Source: Lonepinella sp051851555 (lineage in GTDB: Bacteria > Pseudomonadota > Gammaproteobacteria > Enterobacterales > Pasteurellaceae). Taken from it: a DNA stretch of 64,000 nt. The stretch covers positions 62,001 through 126,000 of the forward strand of contig NZ_JBPDVH010000006.1 in the NCBI RefSeq assembly GCF_051851555.1, written 5' to 3'. Under the pieces are notes generated by a model. That model saw nothing but the letters and a program-made list of their open reading frames with translations. It made no database searches and had not been told where the DNA came from. Below are positions 16,388 through 24,239 of the stretch, in pieces; within the stretch, counting starts at the first letter, position 1, and every line of letters starts with the position of its first letter. A program made the position numbers and the translations under genes.

Positions 16388-17746
16388 TTACGCTCCTTTT
16401 TTGCTGGGTTTGACAGCGTAGTTGTACGCCACCAACGCCACAAAGATTGCCACAATCACGCCCATGATCATTTCTTTAGACAAATATTGAGCCATATAGC
16501 CTAATAAAATACCGACCCCACCGAAGTCTGCATCACTGAACGTGGTGTTGGCAAAGCCGAGATTGCCTAATACTGGCAATAAGAATACAGGCAAGAACGT
16601 AATCAATAAACCGTGTGCAAATGCTCCAAGCACAGCCCCCCGTCTGCCCCCTGTGGCATTACCAAATACGCCTGCAGTTGCACCACAGAAGAAGTGTGGC
16701 ACTACACCAGGTAAAATCAACACCCAATTCAGTTGACCTAACAACGCCAAGCCGACAATACCGCCCACAAAGCTAGAAAGGAAGCCGATTAACACCGCAT
16801 TAGGAGCATAAGGGAACACAATCGGACAGTCCAATGCGGGACGAGCGTCAGGTACCAGTTTTTCAGAGAACCCTGTAAAGGCTGGAACGATTTCCGCTAA
16901 AATTAAGCGAACCCCTTGTAAGATAATGTAAACGCCAGCGGCAAAGGTAATGGCTTGAATAGTGGAGTACACTAAGAAATGTTGACCGCCACTTAAGTTT
17001 TGTTCCACATATTGACTACCAGCAGAAATGGCTAAAATGAAATAAATCACCAACATTGTCAATGAGATAGAAATGGAACTATCACGCAAGAAACTCAAAT
17101 TTTTCGGTAAATTCATTTCTTCCGTCGATTTGGAATTTTTGCCCACTGCTTGACCAATCACCGCAGATAAGAAATAACCGAGTGAGCCAAAATGCCCAAA
17201 GCCCACATCATTGCTACCTGTCACTTTTTGCATATAACGGTGCATTAAGGCAGGGAAGAACGCCATCACTAAACCTAACGCCAAGGAACCCACAAACACT
17301 AGTTGCACGCCTTCAAAACCCACCACGGTTAAGATAATACCGATCATACAAGCCATATAGAATGTGTGATGACCTGTTAAAAAGATAAATTTTAACCGTG
17401 TGAAACGAGCCACGATAATATTGGCAGCCATCCCAAATGCCATAATTAACGCTGTCGCTGTACCGTATTTTTCAATCGCCATTGACACAATGGCTTCGTT
17501 GTTTGGGATAATGCCTTGCACATTAAAGGCGTATTCAAACATACCGCCAAGTGGGGCGAGAGATCCCATTAACACAGTGGCACCGCCACCTAAAACTAAG
17601 AAACCTAAAATCGTTTTTACCGTGCCTTTAATAATATCAGGCGCAGATTTTTTCTGAGCAATTAAACCGACCAAGGCAATCAAACCCACCAATACAGAGG
17701 GTACTTTAAGAATATCTAAAACAAAAAAGAGTACGCTGTCCATCAT
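16388..17746 (-). CDS. PTS ascorbate-type transporter, EIIC component (UlaA family)
   Basis: This 452-residue integral membrane protein resembles UlaA/SgaT, the EIIC of the L-ascorbate PTS family, with about ten to eleven hydrophobic segments and conserved stretches such as LVFVGSLALGLVMAFFPALM and PHFFCGATAGVFGNATGGRR. It would import and phosphorylate its sugar together with EIIB. No separate EIIA (UlaC-like) gene lies in the cluster. Ascorbate is the textbook substrate of the family, but pairing with transketolase rather than UlaD/E/F enzymes makes another substrate possible. Confidence 0.87.
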   Translation of the reverse strand: MMDSVLFFVLDILKVPSVLVGLIALVGLIAQKKSAPDIIKGTVKTILGFLVLGGGATVLMGSLAPLGGMFEYAFNVQGIIPNNEAIVSMAIEKYGTATALIMAFGMAANIIVARFTRLKFIFLTGHHTFYMACMIGIILTVVGFEGVQLVFVGSLALGLVMAFFPALMHRYMQKVTGSNDVGFGHFGSLGYFLSAVIGQAVGKNSKSTEEMNLPKNLSFLRDSSISISLTMLVIYFILAISAGSQYVEQNLSGGQHFLVYSTIQAITFAAGVYIILQGVRLILAEIVPAFTGFSEKLVPDARPALDCPIVFPYAPNAVLIGFLSSFVGGIVGLALLGQLNWVLILPGVVPHFFCGATAGVFGNATGGRRGAVLGAFAHGLLITFLPVFLLPVLGNLGFANTTFSDADFGGVGILLGYMAQYLSKEMIMGVIVAIFVALVAYNYAVKPSKKGA

Positions 17747-17752
17747 AACCTC

Positions 17753-18022
17753 CTAACGGTTAAAATATGCGGTTAATTTTTCTTCAAATTCGTTTAATCC
17801 CACGATATTTTTTACAACGATAATCCGTTCGGGATCAATACTACTGCTGGCGGCAATATCACTTGCCATCACAAATACATCGGCATCATTCAGGGTGACC
17901 GAAGATAAATCCGTATGATTCACTTCCGCTTCAATACCTAATTTTGCCAATACTTTTTTGATGTTCATTTCCATCATAAAACTGCTGCCCAACCCTGAGC
18001 CACAGACTGCCATTATTCTCAT
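17753..18022 (-). CDS. PTS EIIB component, ascorbate/galactitol type
   Basis: The 89-residue protein begins MRIMAVCGSGLGSSFMMEMN. Cys7 in the P-loop-like CGSGLGSS is the expected phosphorylation site of a lactate/ascorbate-type EIIB. It is the first gene of the operon and precedes the EIIC gene by 6 bp. An AAGGAG site lies before the ATG. The phosphate would come from an EIIA encoded elsewhere. Confidence 0.87.
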   Translation of the reverse strand: MRIMAVCGSGLGSSFMMEMNIKKVLAKLGIEAEVNHTDLSSVTLNDADVFVMASDIAASSSIDPERIIVVKNIVGLNEFEEKLTAYFNR

Positions 18023-18054
18023 AGGAAACTCCTTAGTTAATAAAAATCAGTGTC

Positions 18055-18083
18055 ACTATATAATTCAATGTTAACGCTATCAA
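18055..18083 (-). promoter_or_regulatory. Promoter of the PTS-transketolase operon
   Basis: On the minus strand TTGATA (-35, 18083-18078) and TATAGT (-10, 18060-18055) are separated by exactly 17 bp. The -35 overlaps the operator at 18067-18082. The start codon of the EIIB gene lies about 30 bp downstream. Confidence 0.7.
18067..18082. promoter_or_regulatory. Operator 1 for the LacI-family regulator
   Basis: AATGTTAACGCTATCA is repeated as a perfect inverse at 18103-18118. It resembles the GntR/IdnR-type operators of the LacI family (ATGTTA...TAACAT). It covers the -35 of the PTS operon promoter. The binding protein is most likely the divergent regulator at 18241. Confidence 0.65.
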
Positions 18084-18102
18084 TAAGCAAATTTCAAAAT
18101 TG

Positions 18103-18118
18103 TGATAGCGTTAACATT
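18103..18118. promoter_or_regulatory. Operator 2 for the LacI-family regulator
   Basis: TGATAGCGTTAACATT is the exact inverse of operator 1. The two centres are 36 bp apart. Two sites of this spacing could be occupied together by one regulator and close off the divergent control region. Confidence 0.65.
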
Positions 18119-18139
18119 TTTTCTTAAATTTATGTTCAA

Positions 18140-18161
18140 AAATGTGATCTTGATCACAAAA
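18140..18161. promoter_or_regulatory. CRP-binding site between the PTS operon and its regulator
   Basis: The perfect core TGTGATCTTGATCACA (18143-18158) matches the CRP consensus. Its centre is about 70 bp before the start predicted for the regulator promoter and about 100 bp before that of the PTS operon. This fits catabolite control of a sugar-uptake operon. Confidence 0.78.
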
Positions 18162-18208
18162 TATCAGTAAGAAAAAAATGAATTTCAGCAAAACCGATGG
18201 CTTTTCTG

Positions 18209-18214
18209 TATAAT
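18209..18214 (+). promoter_or_regulatory. -10 element of the LacI-family regulator gene
   Basis: TATAAT lies 26 bp before the regulator ATG. No good -35 is seen at the proper distance, which would suit activation by CRP from the upstream site. Confidence 0.5.
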
Positions 18215-18240
18215 ACCCAAGACAAAATTAGGGTAATAAC

Positions 18241-19257
18241 ATGGCAGAAATAACAAGATCACGCAAAACAACAGGAAAAGTCACTTTAGCCGATGTGGCA
18301 AAAGTCGTGGGTGTCGGACAGATGACAGTTTCACGAGCGTTACGTCAGCCAGCGTTGGTTTCTGAGGAAATGCGTGAGAAAATTGAGCAAGCCGTGCAAC
18401 AACTGGGCTATGTGCCGAACTTTGCAGCCCGTCAATTAGCCTCTGCCACCTCTCGTAATTTGGTTGTGGTGACACATTCCTTGATTTCTCGTGAAAATGC
18501 CTTGATTTTATCCGCACTTCAAGAAAATATCCGTGAATTAGATGTGCAATTAGTGATTCTGATTGCAGATAATAAACACTGGCTACGAGAGTTAATTAAT
18601 CATTCTCCGTTAGCGATTGTGTTACTGAATTTGACTTGCCCAGCCAATGCTAAGGAATGGATTACACAAAGTGGCATGCCTTGTTTAGAAATTGGTTCTA
18701 TCCAACAAGATCCCTTGCATATTAATGTCGGTATTGATAGCAAACAAGCCATGAAAAAAATGGTGACTTTTTTGGTTGAAAAAGGTTATCAAGAAATTGC
18801 GTTGTTATCAGCAACCCAAGAGTTGGCTATTTTTCAGCAATACCTTGCCAGTTGGCACACGACGCTGTTAGCCAAACATATCAACCCTCATTTAATGTTG
18901 CACAGTGCTGAACCGATTTCATTTTCCGCAGGAGGAAAATTATTCAGCGAATCTTTGTTGTTGTGGGGAAAAATTGATGCCTTAGTCTTTGTGTCGGATG
19001 AATTGGCTTGTGGCGCCCTATATGAGGCACAACGCCGTCATATCTCGGTACCACAAGATATTGCCATCGCCAGCCTTGGAGGGCTAGATGTGGGAACGGT
19101 ATCTTATCCAAGACTCACGACGATTTCGATTCCTTATGAACAAATTGGCTATCAGGCAGGTAAAATGCTTAAACGTTTATTACAGGATGATGTGCCGAGT
19201 TCTCAGACAAAAGTGATTGAAATACCAACAAAATTGGCGGTAAGAGAAAGCTGTTAA
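18241..19257 (+). CDS. LacI-family transcriptional regulator (GntR/IdnR-like)
   Basis: This 338-residue protein has a LacI-type helix-turn-helix at residues 14-34 (VTLADVAKVVGVGQMTVSRA) with a hinge region at about 55-65, then a periplasmic-binding-protein-like effector domain. Closest resemblance by eye is to gluconate/idonate regulators (GntR, IdnR). It is divergent from the PTS-transketolase operon, with two inverted operators between. It most likely represses that operon until its sugar (or sugar phosphate) is present. The effector is not known. Confidence 0.88.
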   Translation: MAEITRSRKTTGKVTLADVAKVVGVGQMTVSRALRQPALVSEEMREKIEQAVQQLGYVPNFAARQLASATSRNLVVVTHSLISRENALILSALQENIRELDVQLVILIADNKHWLRELINHSPLAIVLLNLTCPANAKEWITQSGMPCLEIGSIQQDPLHINVGIDSKQAMKKMVTFLVEKGYQEIALLSATQELAIFQQYLASWHTTLLAKHINPHLMLHSAEPISFSAGGKLFSESLLLWGKIDALVFVSDELACGALYEAQRRHISVPQDIAIASLGGLDVGTVSYPRLTTISIPYEQIGYQAGKMLKRLLQDDVPSSQTKVIEIPTKLAVRESC

Positions 19258-19437
19258 TATTGTCTCTCGATCCCATCGTAAAATCATTCTTTAATGAGAT
19301 TCATACCTCAAAAGCCCAAAAGATGATTTAATTCTGTCTTTATACTAATTTTCACTGTAATTACTGTCGATTTTTTGGTACATTACGCATAATTTTTCTA
19401 TCTCTTATTTAACGAACATTTTATTAGCGGAATTCTT

Positions 19438-20490
19438 ATGTTATTCAAAAAAATTCGGGGATTATTCTCCAACGATCTCTCTATTGACTTAGGGACAGCA
19501 AACACATTAATTTATGTGAAAGATCAAGGGATTGTACTTGATGAACCCTCTGTGGTCGCTATTCGTCAAGGGCGTGCGGGTCAACGTAGTATTGCGGCGG
19601 TGGGTAAAGATGCCAAAATGATGCTCGGTCGTACTTCCAATAATATTGAAGCCATTCGCCCAATGAAAGACGGTGTGATTGCGGATTTCTTTGTGACGGA
19701 AAAAATGTTGCAATATTTCATTAAACAGGTGCATAGCGGTAACTTTTTACGTCCAAGCCCACGAGTATTAATTTGTGTGCCAGCCGGGGCAACTCAAGTA
19801 GAGCGTCGTGCGATTAAAGAATCGGCGATTGGTGCCGGTGCGAGAGAAGTGTATTTAATTGAAGAACCGATGGCAGCAGCGATTGGTGCAGGGTTGCCAG
19901 TGTCAACACCAACGGGATCAATGGTGATCGATATTGGTGGCGGTACGACTGAAATTGCGGTCATTGCGTTGAATGGTTTAGCCTATTCTTCTTCCGTGCG
20001 TATTGGGGGGGATAAATTTGATGAGGCGATTATTTCTTATGTGCGTAAAACCTTTGGCTCGATCATTGGTGAGGCGACAGCAGAGCGTATCAAGCATGAA
20101 ATTGGGGCGGCCTATATTGAATCGGATGCTGATGTGTTGGAATTGGAAGTGCATGGCTTAAATCTTTCTGAGGGCGTGCCTCGTCCATTCACATTGACCT
20201 CTCGTGATGTGTTAGAGGCGATTAGCCAACCGTTAAAAGGGATTATTGATGCCATTCGTTCGGCCTTGGAAGAATGTAAGCCTGAACATGCTGCCGATAT
20301 TTATGAATACGGTATTGTGTTAACGGGTGGTGGTGCCTTATTGCGTAATATTTCGCATTTAGTCAGTAAAGAAACGGGCGTGCGTGTGGTGGTGGCCGAT
20401 AATCCATTAACTTGCGTGGCCTTAGGCGGCGGCGAGGCCTTGCATATGATCGATATGCACGGTGGCGATATTTTTAGTGATGATATTTAA
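19438..20490 (+). CDS. mreB: Rod-shape-determining protein MreB
   Basis: The 350-residue actin-like ATPase forms membrane-associated filaments that direct lateral cell-wall growth. Motifs: N-terminal amphipathic MLFKKIRGLF, phosphate-1 SIDLGTANTLIYV, phosphate-2 MVIDIGGGTTEIAVI and the adenosine motif VLTGGGALLRNI. Length is near E. coli (347). It is followed by a strong inverted-repeat terminator and then mreC-mreD, so part of the transcription probably ends after mreB. Confidence 0.98.
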   Translation: MLFKKIRGLFSNDLSIDLGTANTLIYVKDQGIVLDEPSVVAIRQGRAGQRSIAAVGKDAKMMLGRTSNNIEAIRPMKDGVIADFFVTEKMLQYFIKQVHSGNFLRPSPRVLICVPAGATQVERRAIKESAIGAGAREVYLIEEPMAAAIGAGLPVSTPTGSMVIDIGGGTTEIAVIALNGLAYSSSVRIGGDKFDEAIISYVRKTFGSIIGEATAERIKHEIGAAYIESDADVLELEVHGLNLSEGVPRPFTLTSRDVLEAISQPLKGIIDAIRSALEECKPEHAADIYEYGIVLTGGGALLRNISHLVSKETGVRVVVADNPLTCVALGGGEALHMIDMHGGDIFSDDI

Positions 20491-20503
20491 TAACCTGTGA
20501 TAA

Positions 20504-20547
20504 AAAAAGTGCGGTGATAAATTTTCGATTTTTGCACCGCACTTTTT
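20504..20547 (+). terminator. Inverted uptake-signal pair, terminator between mreB and mreC
   Basis: AAAAAGTGCGGTG (20504-20516) and CACCGCACTTTTT (20535-20547) form a 13-bp perfect stem with an 18-base loop and a T run at the end. Both arms are uptake signals. It separates mreB from mreC within an otherwise co-directional cluster. Confidence 0.75.
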
Positions 20548-20566
20548 GCTTTGTATTGGACTGGCA

Positions 20567-21610
20567 ATGAAACCTATTTTTGGAAAAGCTCCTCCCCTTG
20601 GACTGCGTTTATTTTTCGCCGTGATGGCCTCTATTGCGCTGATTCTGTCTGATGGGCAAAGTTACGCCATGATTAAAGTGCGTAGTGCCATGGAAACCTT
20701 GGTGGGCGGTTTGTATTATTTAGCCAACACCCCTCATACGGTGCTAGATAGTGTTTCGGATAATTTAATTGATACCAATAAATTACAAATTGAGAATCGA
20801 GTCTTAAAAGATCAATTACGAGAAAAGAATGCGGATTTGTTATTATTGGATCAGTTAAAAGTGGAGAATCAACGCCTGCGTTTATTGCTCAATTCGCCCT
20901 TACGCACGGATGAATACAAAAAAATTGCTGAAATATTAACCGCAGAAAGTGACACTTATCGTCAGCAAGTGGTGATTAATCAGGGACGTGGTGCGGGTGT
21001 GTATGCCGGTCAGCCGGTGATTGATGAACGTGGCGTGGTGGGGCAAATTATTTCCGCTGGTGAAGACACCTCTCGTGTGCTGTTGTTGACGGATGTGACG
21101 CATTCTATTCCTGTGCAAGTGTTGCGCAATGATGTGCGAACCATTGCCAGTGGTACGGGCCGAGCGGACGAACTGAGTTTGGACAATGTGCCACGTTCGG
21201 TCGATATTGTGAAAGGCGACTTGTTAGTCACCTCTGGTTTAGGCGGACGTTTTCCTGAGGGGTATCCTGTCGCAGTGGTGGACAAAGTTTCTCGTGATGG
21301 TTCCAATTATTTTGCCACGATCAGCGCCAAACCCTTGGCCTCATTGGAGCGTTTACGCTATGTGTTATTAGTTTGGTCCAGTGCGGAAGATATGCACAAA
21401 GTGCAAGCCTTGTCACCAGAAGAAGTGCGTAATGCGGTACAACAACGATTACAAAATGTACCTCAGAAAAAAGAAAAAGCTGTTGAGGAACAAGAACAAA
21501 CTACGCCACATGCGACGGAAGAAAATGGCACGGAAACCTTACCTGTGGAAATGAACTCAAATGATACGCAACCCGATCCAGAGTTAAAAGAACATCGGGA
21601 GGAAGATTAA
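20567..21610 (+). CDS. mreC: Rod-shape-determining protein MreC
   Basis: From the ATG at 20567 the protein is 347 residues, with the expected MKPIFGKAPPLGLRLFFAVM start. An earlier TTG at 20546 would lie in the terminator. One N-terminal membrane segment (about residues 10-35) is followed by a coiled coil (about 60-105) and the periplasmic beta domain (about 110-265). The C-terminal tail is long and rich in glutamate. MreC links the MreB filament to the elongasome synthases PBP2/RodA. The stop overlaps the mreD start. Confidence 0.95.
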   Translation: MKPIFGKAPPLGLRLFFAVMASIALILSDGQSYAMIKVRSAMETLVGGLYYLANTPHTVLDSVSDNLIDTNKLQIENRVLKDQLREKNADLLLLDQLKVENQRLRLLLNSPLRTDEYKKIAEILTAESDTYRQQVVINQGRGAGVYAGQPVIDERGVVGQIISAGEDTSRVLLLTDVTHSIPVQVLRNDVRTIASGTGRADELSLDNVPRSVDIVKGDLLVTSGLGGRFPEGYPVAVVDKVSRDGSNYFATISAKPLASLERLRYVLLVWSSAEDMHKVQALSPEEVRNAVQQRLQNVPQKKEKAVEEQEQTTPHATEENGTETLPVEMNSNDTQPDPELKEHREED

Positions 21611-22101
21611 TGAATACCCGTTTTATCATGCAAGTGATGACGTTGCTATGTATTTTTGTGGTAGCATTAGTGTTGGAAATTGCCCCTTGGCCGGCAGGTT
21701 TTCAGAGCTTTAAACCAGCTTGGTTAGTGTTAGTCTTAACTTACTGGTCATTATCCATCCCCGAAAAAGTCAGCATTGGATCGGCTTTTGTGTTAGGGGT
21801 CATTTGGGATTTAGTGCTGGGTTCGGTGATGGGCATACATGCCTTGGTTCTCTCGGTTTTTATGTACGTGGTGGCCAAAAATCATGCGTTACTCAGAAAT
21901 TTATCCCTGTTACAGCAGAGCTTGTTGATCGTGCTATTGGTGTACTGTATTCGATTAGGCATTTTCGTGATTGAACGCTTAATTCACAACGCCACTTTCC
22001 AATGGCAAGAAATTTTTGGTGCCTTAATCAGTGGACTACTTTGGCCTTGGGTATTTTTATTATTACGTAAAATTCGCCTGAAATTACAAATTAATGAATA
22101 G
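21610..22101 (+). CDS. mreD: Rod-shape-determining protein MreD
   Basis: The 163-residue protein is almost entirely hydrophobic with about five membrane segments. MreD is the third elongasome protein of the mreBCD cluster and works with MreC in the inner membrane. The ATG overlaps the mreC stop codon (TAATG), showing translational coupling. Length is the same as in E. coli (162). Confidence 0.93.
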   Translation: MNTRFIMQVMTLLCIFVVALVLEIAPWPAGFQSFKPAWLVLVLTYWSLSIPEKVSIGSAFVLGVIWDLVLGSVMGIHALVLSVFMYVVAKNHALLRNLSLLQQSLLIVLLVYCIRLGIFVIERLIHNATFQWQEIFGALISGLLWPWVFLLLRKIRLKLQINE

Positions 22102-22111
22102 CCGTAAAATG

Positions 22112-22138
22112 GGATAAGGTAAAATTTATCCTATTTTT
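22112..22138 (+). terminator. Weak terminator after mreD
   Basis: GGATAA (22112-22117) pairs with TTATCC (22126-22131) across an 8-base loop, followed by TATTTTTT. The stem is short, so this is only a probable terminator. Confidence 0.45.
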
Positions 22139-22234
22139 TAGCCGATTTCATCGAAATGTATTGGCAAAATAAACAAAACTCGCTTAGAATTCCCGTTAAC
22201 CCATAAAAATAGATAACTGAGAGGAAACCCCACG

Positions 22235-23413
22235 ATGTCAAGACCACTTAATTTTGTCATGATTTCTCCCCATTTTCCCACTAACTTCGAAACCTTTGCG
22301 GTGCGAATGAAAGAAAAAGGGATTAATACCTTAGGGATTGCAGATACCCCTTATGAACAACTGAGCGAAAACTTACGTAATTCGTTAACCGAATATTATC
22401 GTGTGGATAATATGGAAGATTACGATCAGGTGTATCGTGCCGTTGGCCATTTTGCGCATAAATATGGTCGTATTGATCGGGTTGAATCCCATAATGAATA
22501 TTGGTTAGAATTGGATGCCAAATTGCGTACCGATTTTAATGTGTTTGGTTATAAAAATGACGATATGCTCGCCATTAAAACCAAAGCACAAATGAAAGAA
22601 GTATTCCGTAAAACAGGGCTGAAAGTGGCGAAAGGACAAGTGTTCCATGACGATGATGAGGCCCGTAAACTCGCTAAGAAACTGAAATTCCCAGTGATTA
22701 TTAAACCTAACTCTGGTGTTGGGGCGAGTGATACCTATAAAATCAAAAGTGCGGAGGAATTAGAGGCATTTTTTGGTTACAAAAATTCGCATGTTGAATA
22801 TATTATGGAAGAATTCATTGATGGCGACATTGTGACCTTTGATGGATTAACCGATCACGAGGGAAATATCGTGTTCTATGCGAGCTTGGAATATTCTGAG
22901 GCGGTATTAGACACGGTCGAAAAAGATGGCGATATGTTCTACTATGTGCCACGTGAGATTGCTCCAGAATTAATTGCCTTAGGCAAACAATGCGTTGAGG
23001 CTTTCGGTGTGCGTGAGCGTTTCTTCCATTTTGAATTTTTCCGCACTAAAAAAACCGGTGAATTCTTACCATTAGAAATCAACTGTCGCCCACCGGGTGG
23101 ATTAACCATTGACATGTGGAATTACGCCAATGATTTTGATGTGTTCGCCGAATATGCCAACGTGGTGAAAGAAAATAAATTCCACAGCCACATTACTCAC
23201 CCTTGGAATGTAGTCTATATTTCACGCAAAGCGAACCAAAACTATGCGCACAGCATTGAGCAAGTGTGCGAAAAATTTGCGCAAAATATCATTAGTGTGC
23301 AAACCGTACCGGGGGTATTCGCTAAAATCATGGGTGAACATGGTATTTTAGCCCGTGCCGACAGCATTGAAAAAATGCGTGAAATCGTGCAATTTGCACA
23401 TCAAAAACAATAA
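22235..23413 (+). CDS. ATP-grasp family ligase-like protein, substrate unknown
   Basis: This 392-residue protein has an N-terminal pre-ATP-grasp region (1-110) and an ATP-grasp fold (about 115-310). Visible motifs: K157 in PVIIKPNSGVGAS, the hinge EYIMEEFIDGD (188-198), E267 in FFHFEFFR, and E281/N283 in PLEINCRPPGG, the two metal-binding positions. All needed residues look intact, so the protein should activate a carboxylate by phosphorylation and join it to an amine or similar group. No known pathway genes are adjacent; two esterases follow. An AGAGGAAA site precedes the ATG. Confidence 0.82.
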   Translation: MSRPLNFVMISPHFPTNFETFAVRMKEKGINTLGIADTPYEQLSENLRNSLTEYYRVDNMEDYDQVYRAVGHFAHKYGRIDRVESHNEYWLELDAKLRTDFNVFGYKNDDMLAIKTKAQMKEVFRKTGLKVAKGQVFHDDDEARKLAKKLKFPVIIKPNSGVGASDTYKIKSAEELEAFFGYKNSHVEYIMEEFIDGDIVTFDGLTDHEGNIVFYASLEYSEAVLDTVEKDGDMFYYVPREIAPELIALGKQCVEAFGVRERFFHFEFFRTKKTGEFLPLEINCRPPGGLTIDMWNYANDFDVFAEYANVVKENKFHSHITHPWNVVYISRKANQNYAHSIEQVCEKFAQNIISVQTVPGVFAKIMGEHGILARADSIEKMREIVQFAHQKQ

Positions 23414-23428
23414 GACAGGAATAACAAT

Positions 23429-24181
23429 ATGCACTTTGAAAGAAGAAGTCAGTGGAGTGGGGAATTAGGCCGTGAAATGCACTTTAATGTGTATGGGCAT
23501 GCGGGCAAACCCGTGATTGTGTTCCCATCCTCTGGTGGTAACCAAAATGAATACGGCAATTTTGGCATGATTGATGCTTGCCGTTCATTTATTGAGCGTG
23601 GCTTAATTAAATTCTATACGCCAGATTCCTATGATAGCGAATCTTGGTTGGCCACATGGAAAAGCGGGCATGATATGGCGTTAGCGCATAATGCTTACGA
23701 TCGTTATATTGTACATGAATTAGTGCCGTTAATTCGTCACGAATCCCAATGGAATGGCACCATGATTGCCACGGGTTGCAGTATGGGCGCTTTCCATACC
23801 ATTAACTTTGCCTTACGTCACCCTGATTTATTTGATACGGCCATTGCCTTAAGTGGCGTATATGATGCCCGTTTCTTTACCGGTGATTTTGGCAATGATC
23901 AAGCGGTGTATTTCAATTCACCCATTGATTATGTGTCTAATCAACATGATGAATGGTTCCTTGAGCGTTACCGCCAAAACCACTATTTAGTGGCCGTGGG
24001 GCAAGGCGCATGGGAAGAACAGCATATTGCGGATTCTAAACGTTTACAGCAGGTGTTTGAAAACAAAGGTATTCAGGCTTGGTTCGACTTCTGGGGCGGT
24101 GATGTGGATCATGACTGGCCTTGGTGGCGAGTGCAAATGCCATTCTTCTTAGGTAAGCTAGAAGAACAAGGGATTATTTAA
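23429..24181 (+). CDS. Alpha/beta-hydrolase esterase, partner of the ATP-grasp gene
   Basis: The 250-residue cytoplasmic protein has the nucleophile elbow GCSMG with Ser118, an upstream FPSSGGNQNEYGNFG oxyanion-hole region, and a C-terminal DVDHDWPWWR that may hold the catalytic histidine. No signal peptide is seen. It belongs to the putative-esterase (esterase-D/antigen-85-like) group. It starts 15 bp after the ATP-grasp gene and is certainly co-transcribed with it. The substrate is unknown; it could remove an ester from the ligase's product or precursor. Confidence 0.78.
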   Translation: MHFERRSQWSGELGREMHFNVYGHAGKPVIVFPSSGGNQNEYGNFGMIDACRSFIERGLIKFYTPDSYDSESWLATWKSGHDMALAHNAYDRYIVHELVPLIRHESQWNGTMIATGCSMGAFHTINFALRHPDLFDTAIALSGVYDARFFTGDFGNDQAVYFNSPIDYVSNQHDEWFLERYRQNHYLVAVGQGAWEEQHIADSKRLQQVFENKGIQAWFDFWGGDVDHDWPWWRVQMPFFLGKLEEQGII

Positions 24182-24204
24182 TCCTGAAACTAACCCGAAA
24201 GCGC

Positions 24205-24233
24205 AAAACTGCGGTGATTTTCACCGCAGTTTT
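24205..24233. terminator. Bidirectional terminator between the two esterase genes
   Basis: AAAACTGCGGTGA (24205-24217) and TCACCGCAGTTTT (24221-24233) make a 13-bp perfect stem with a 3-base loop. It resembles the uptake-signal terminators but carries CTGCGGTG instead of the exact core. It separates convergent genes. Confidence 0.85.
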
Positions 24234-24239
24234 TTGCTA

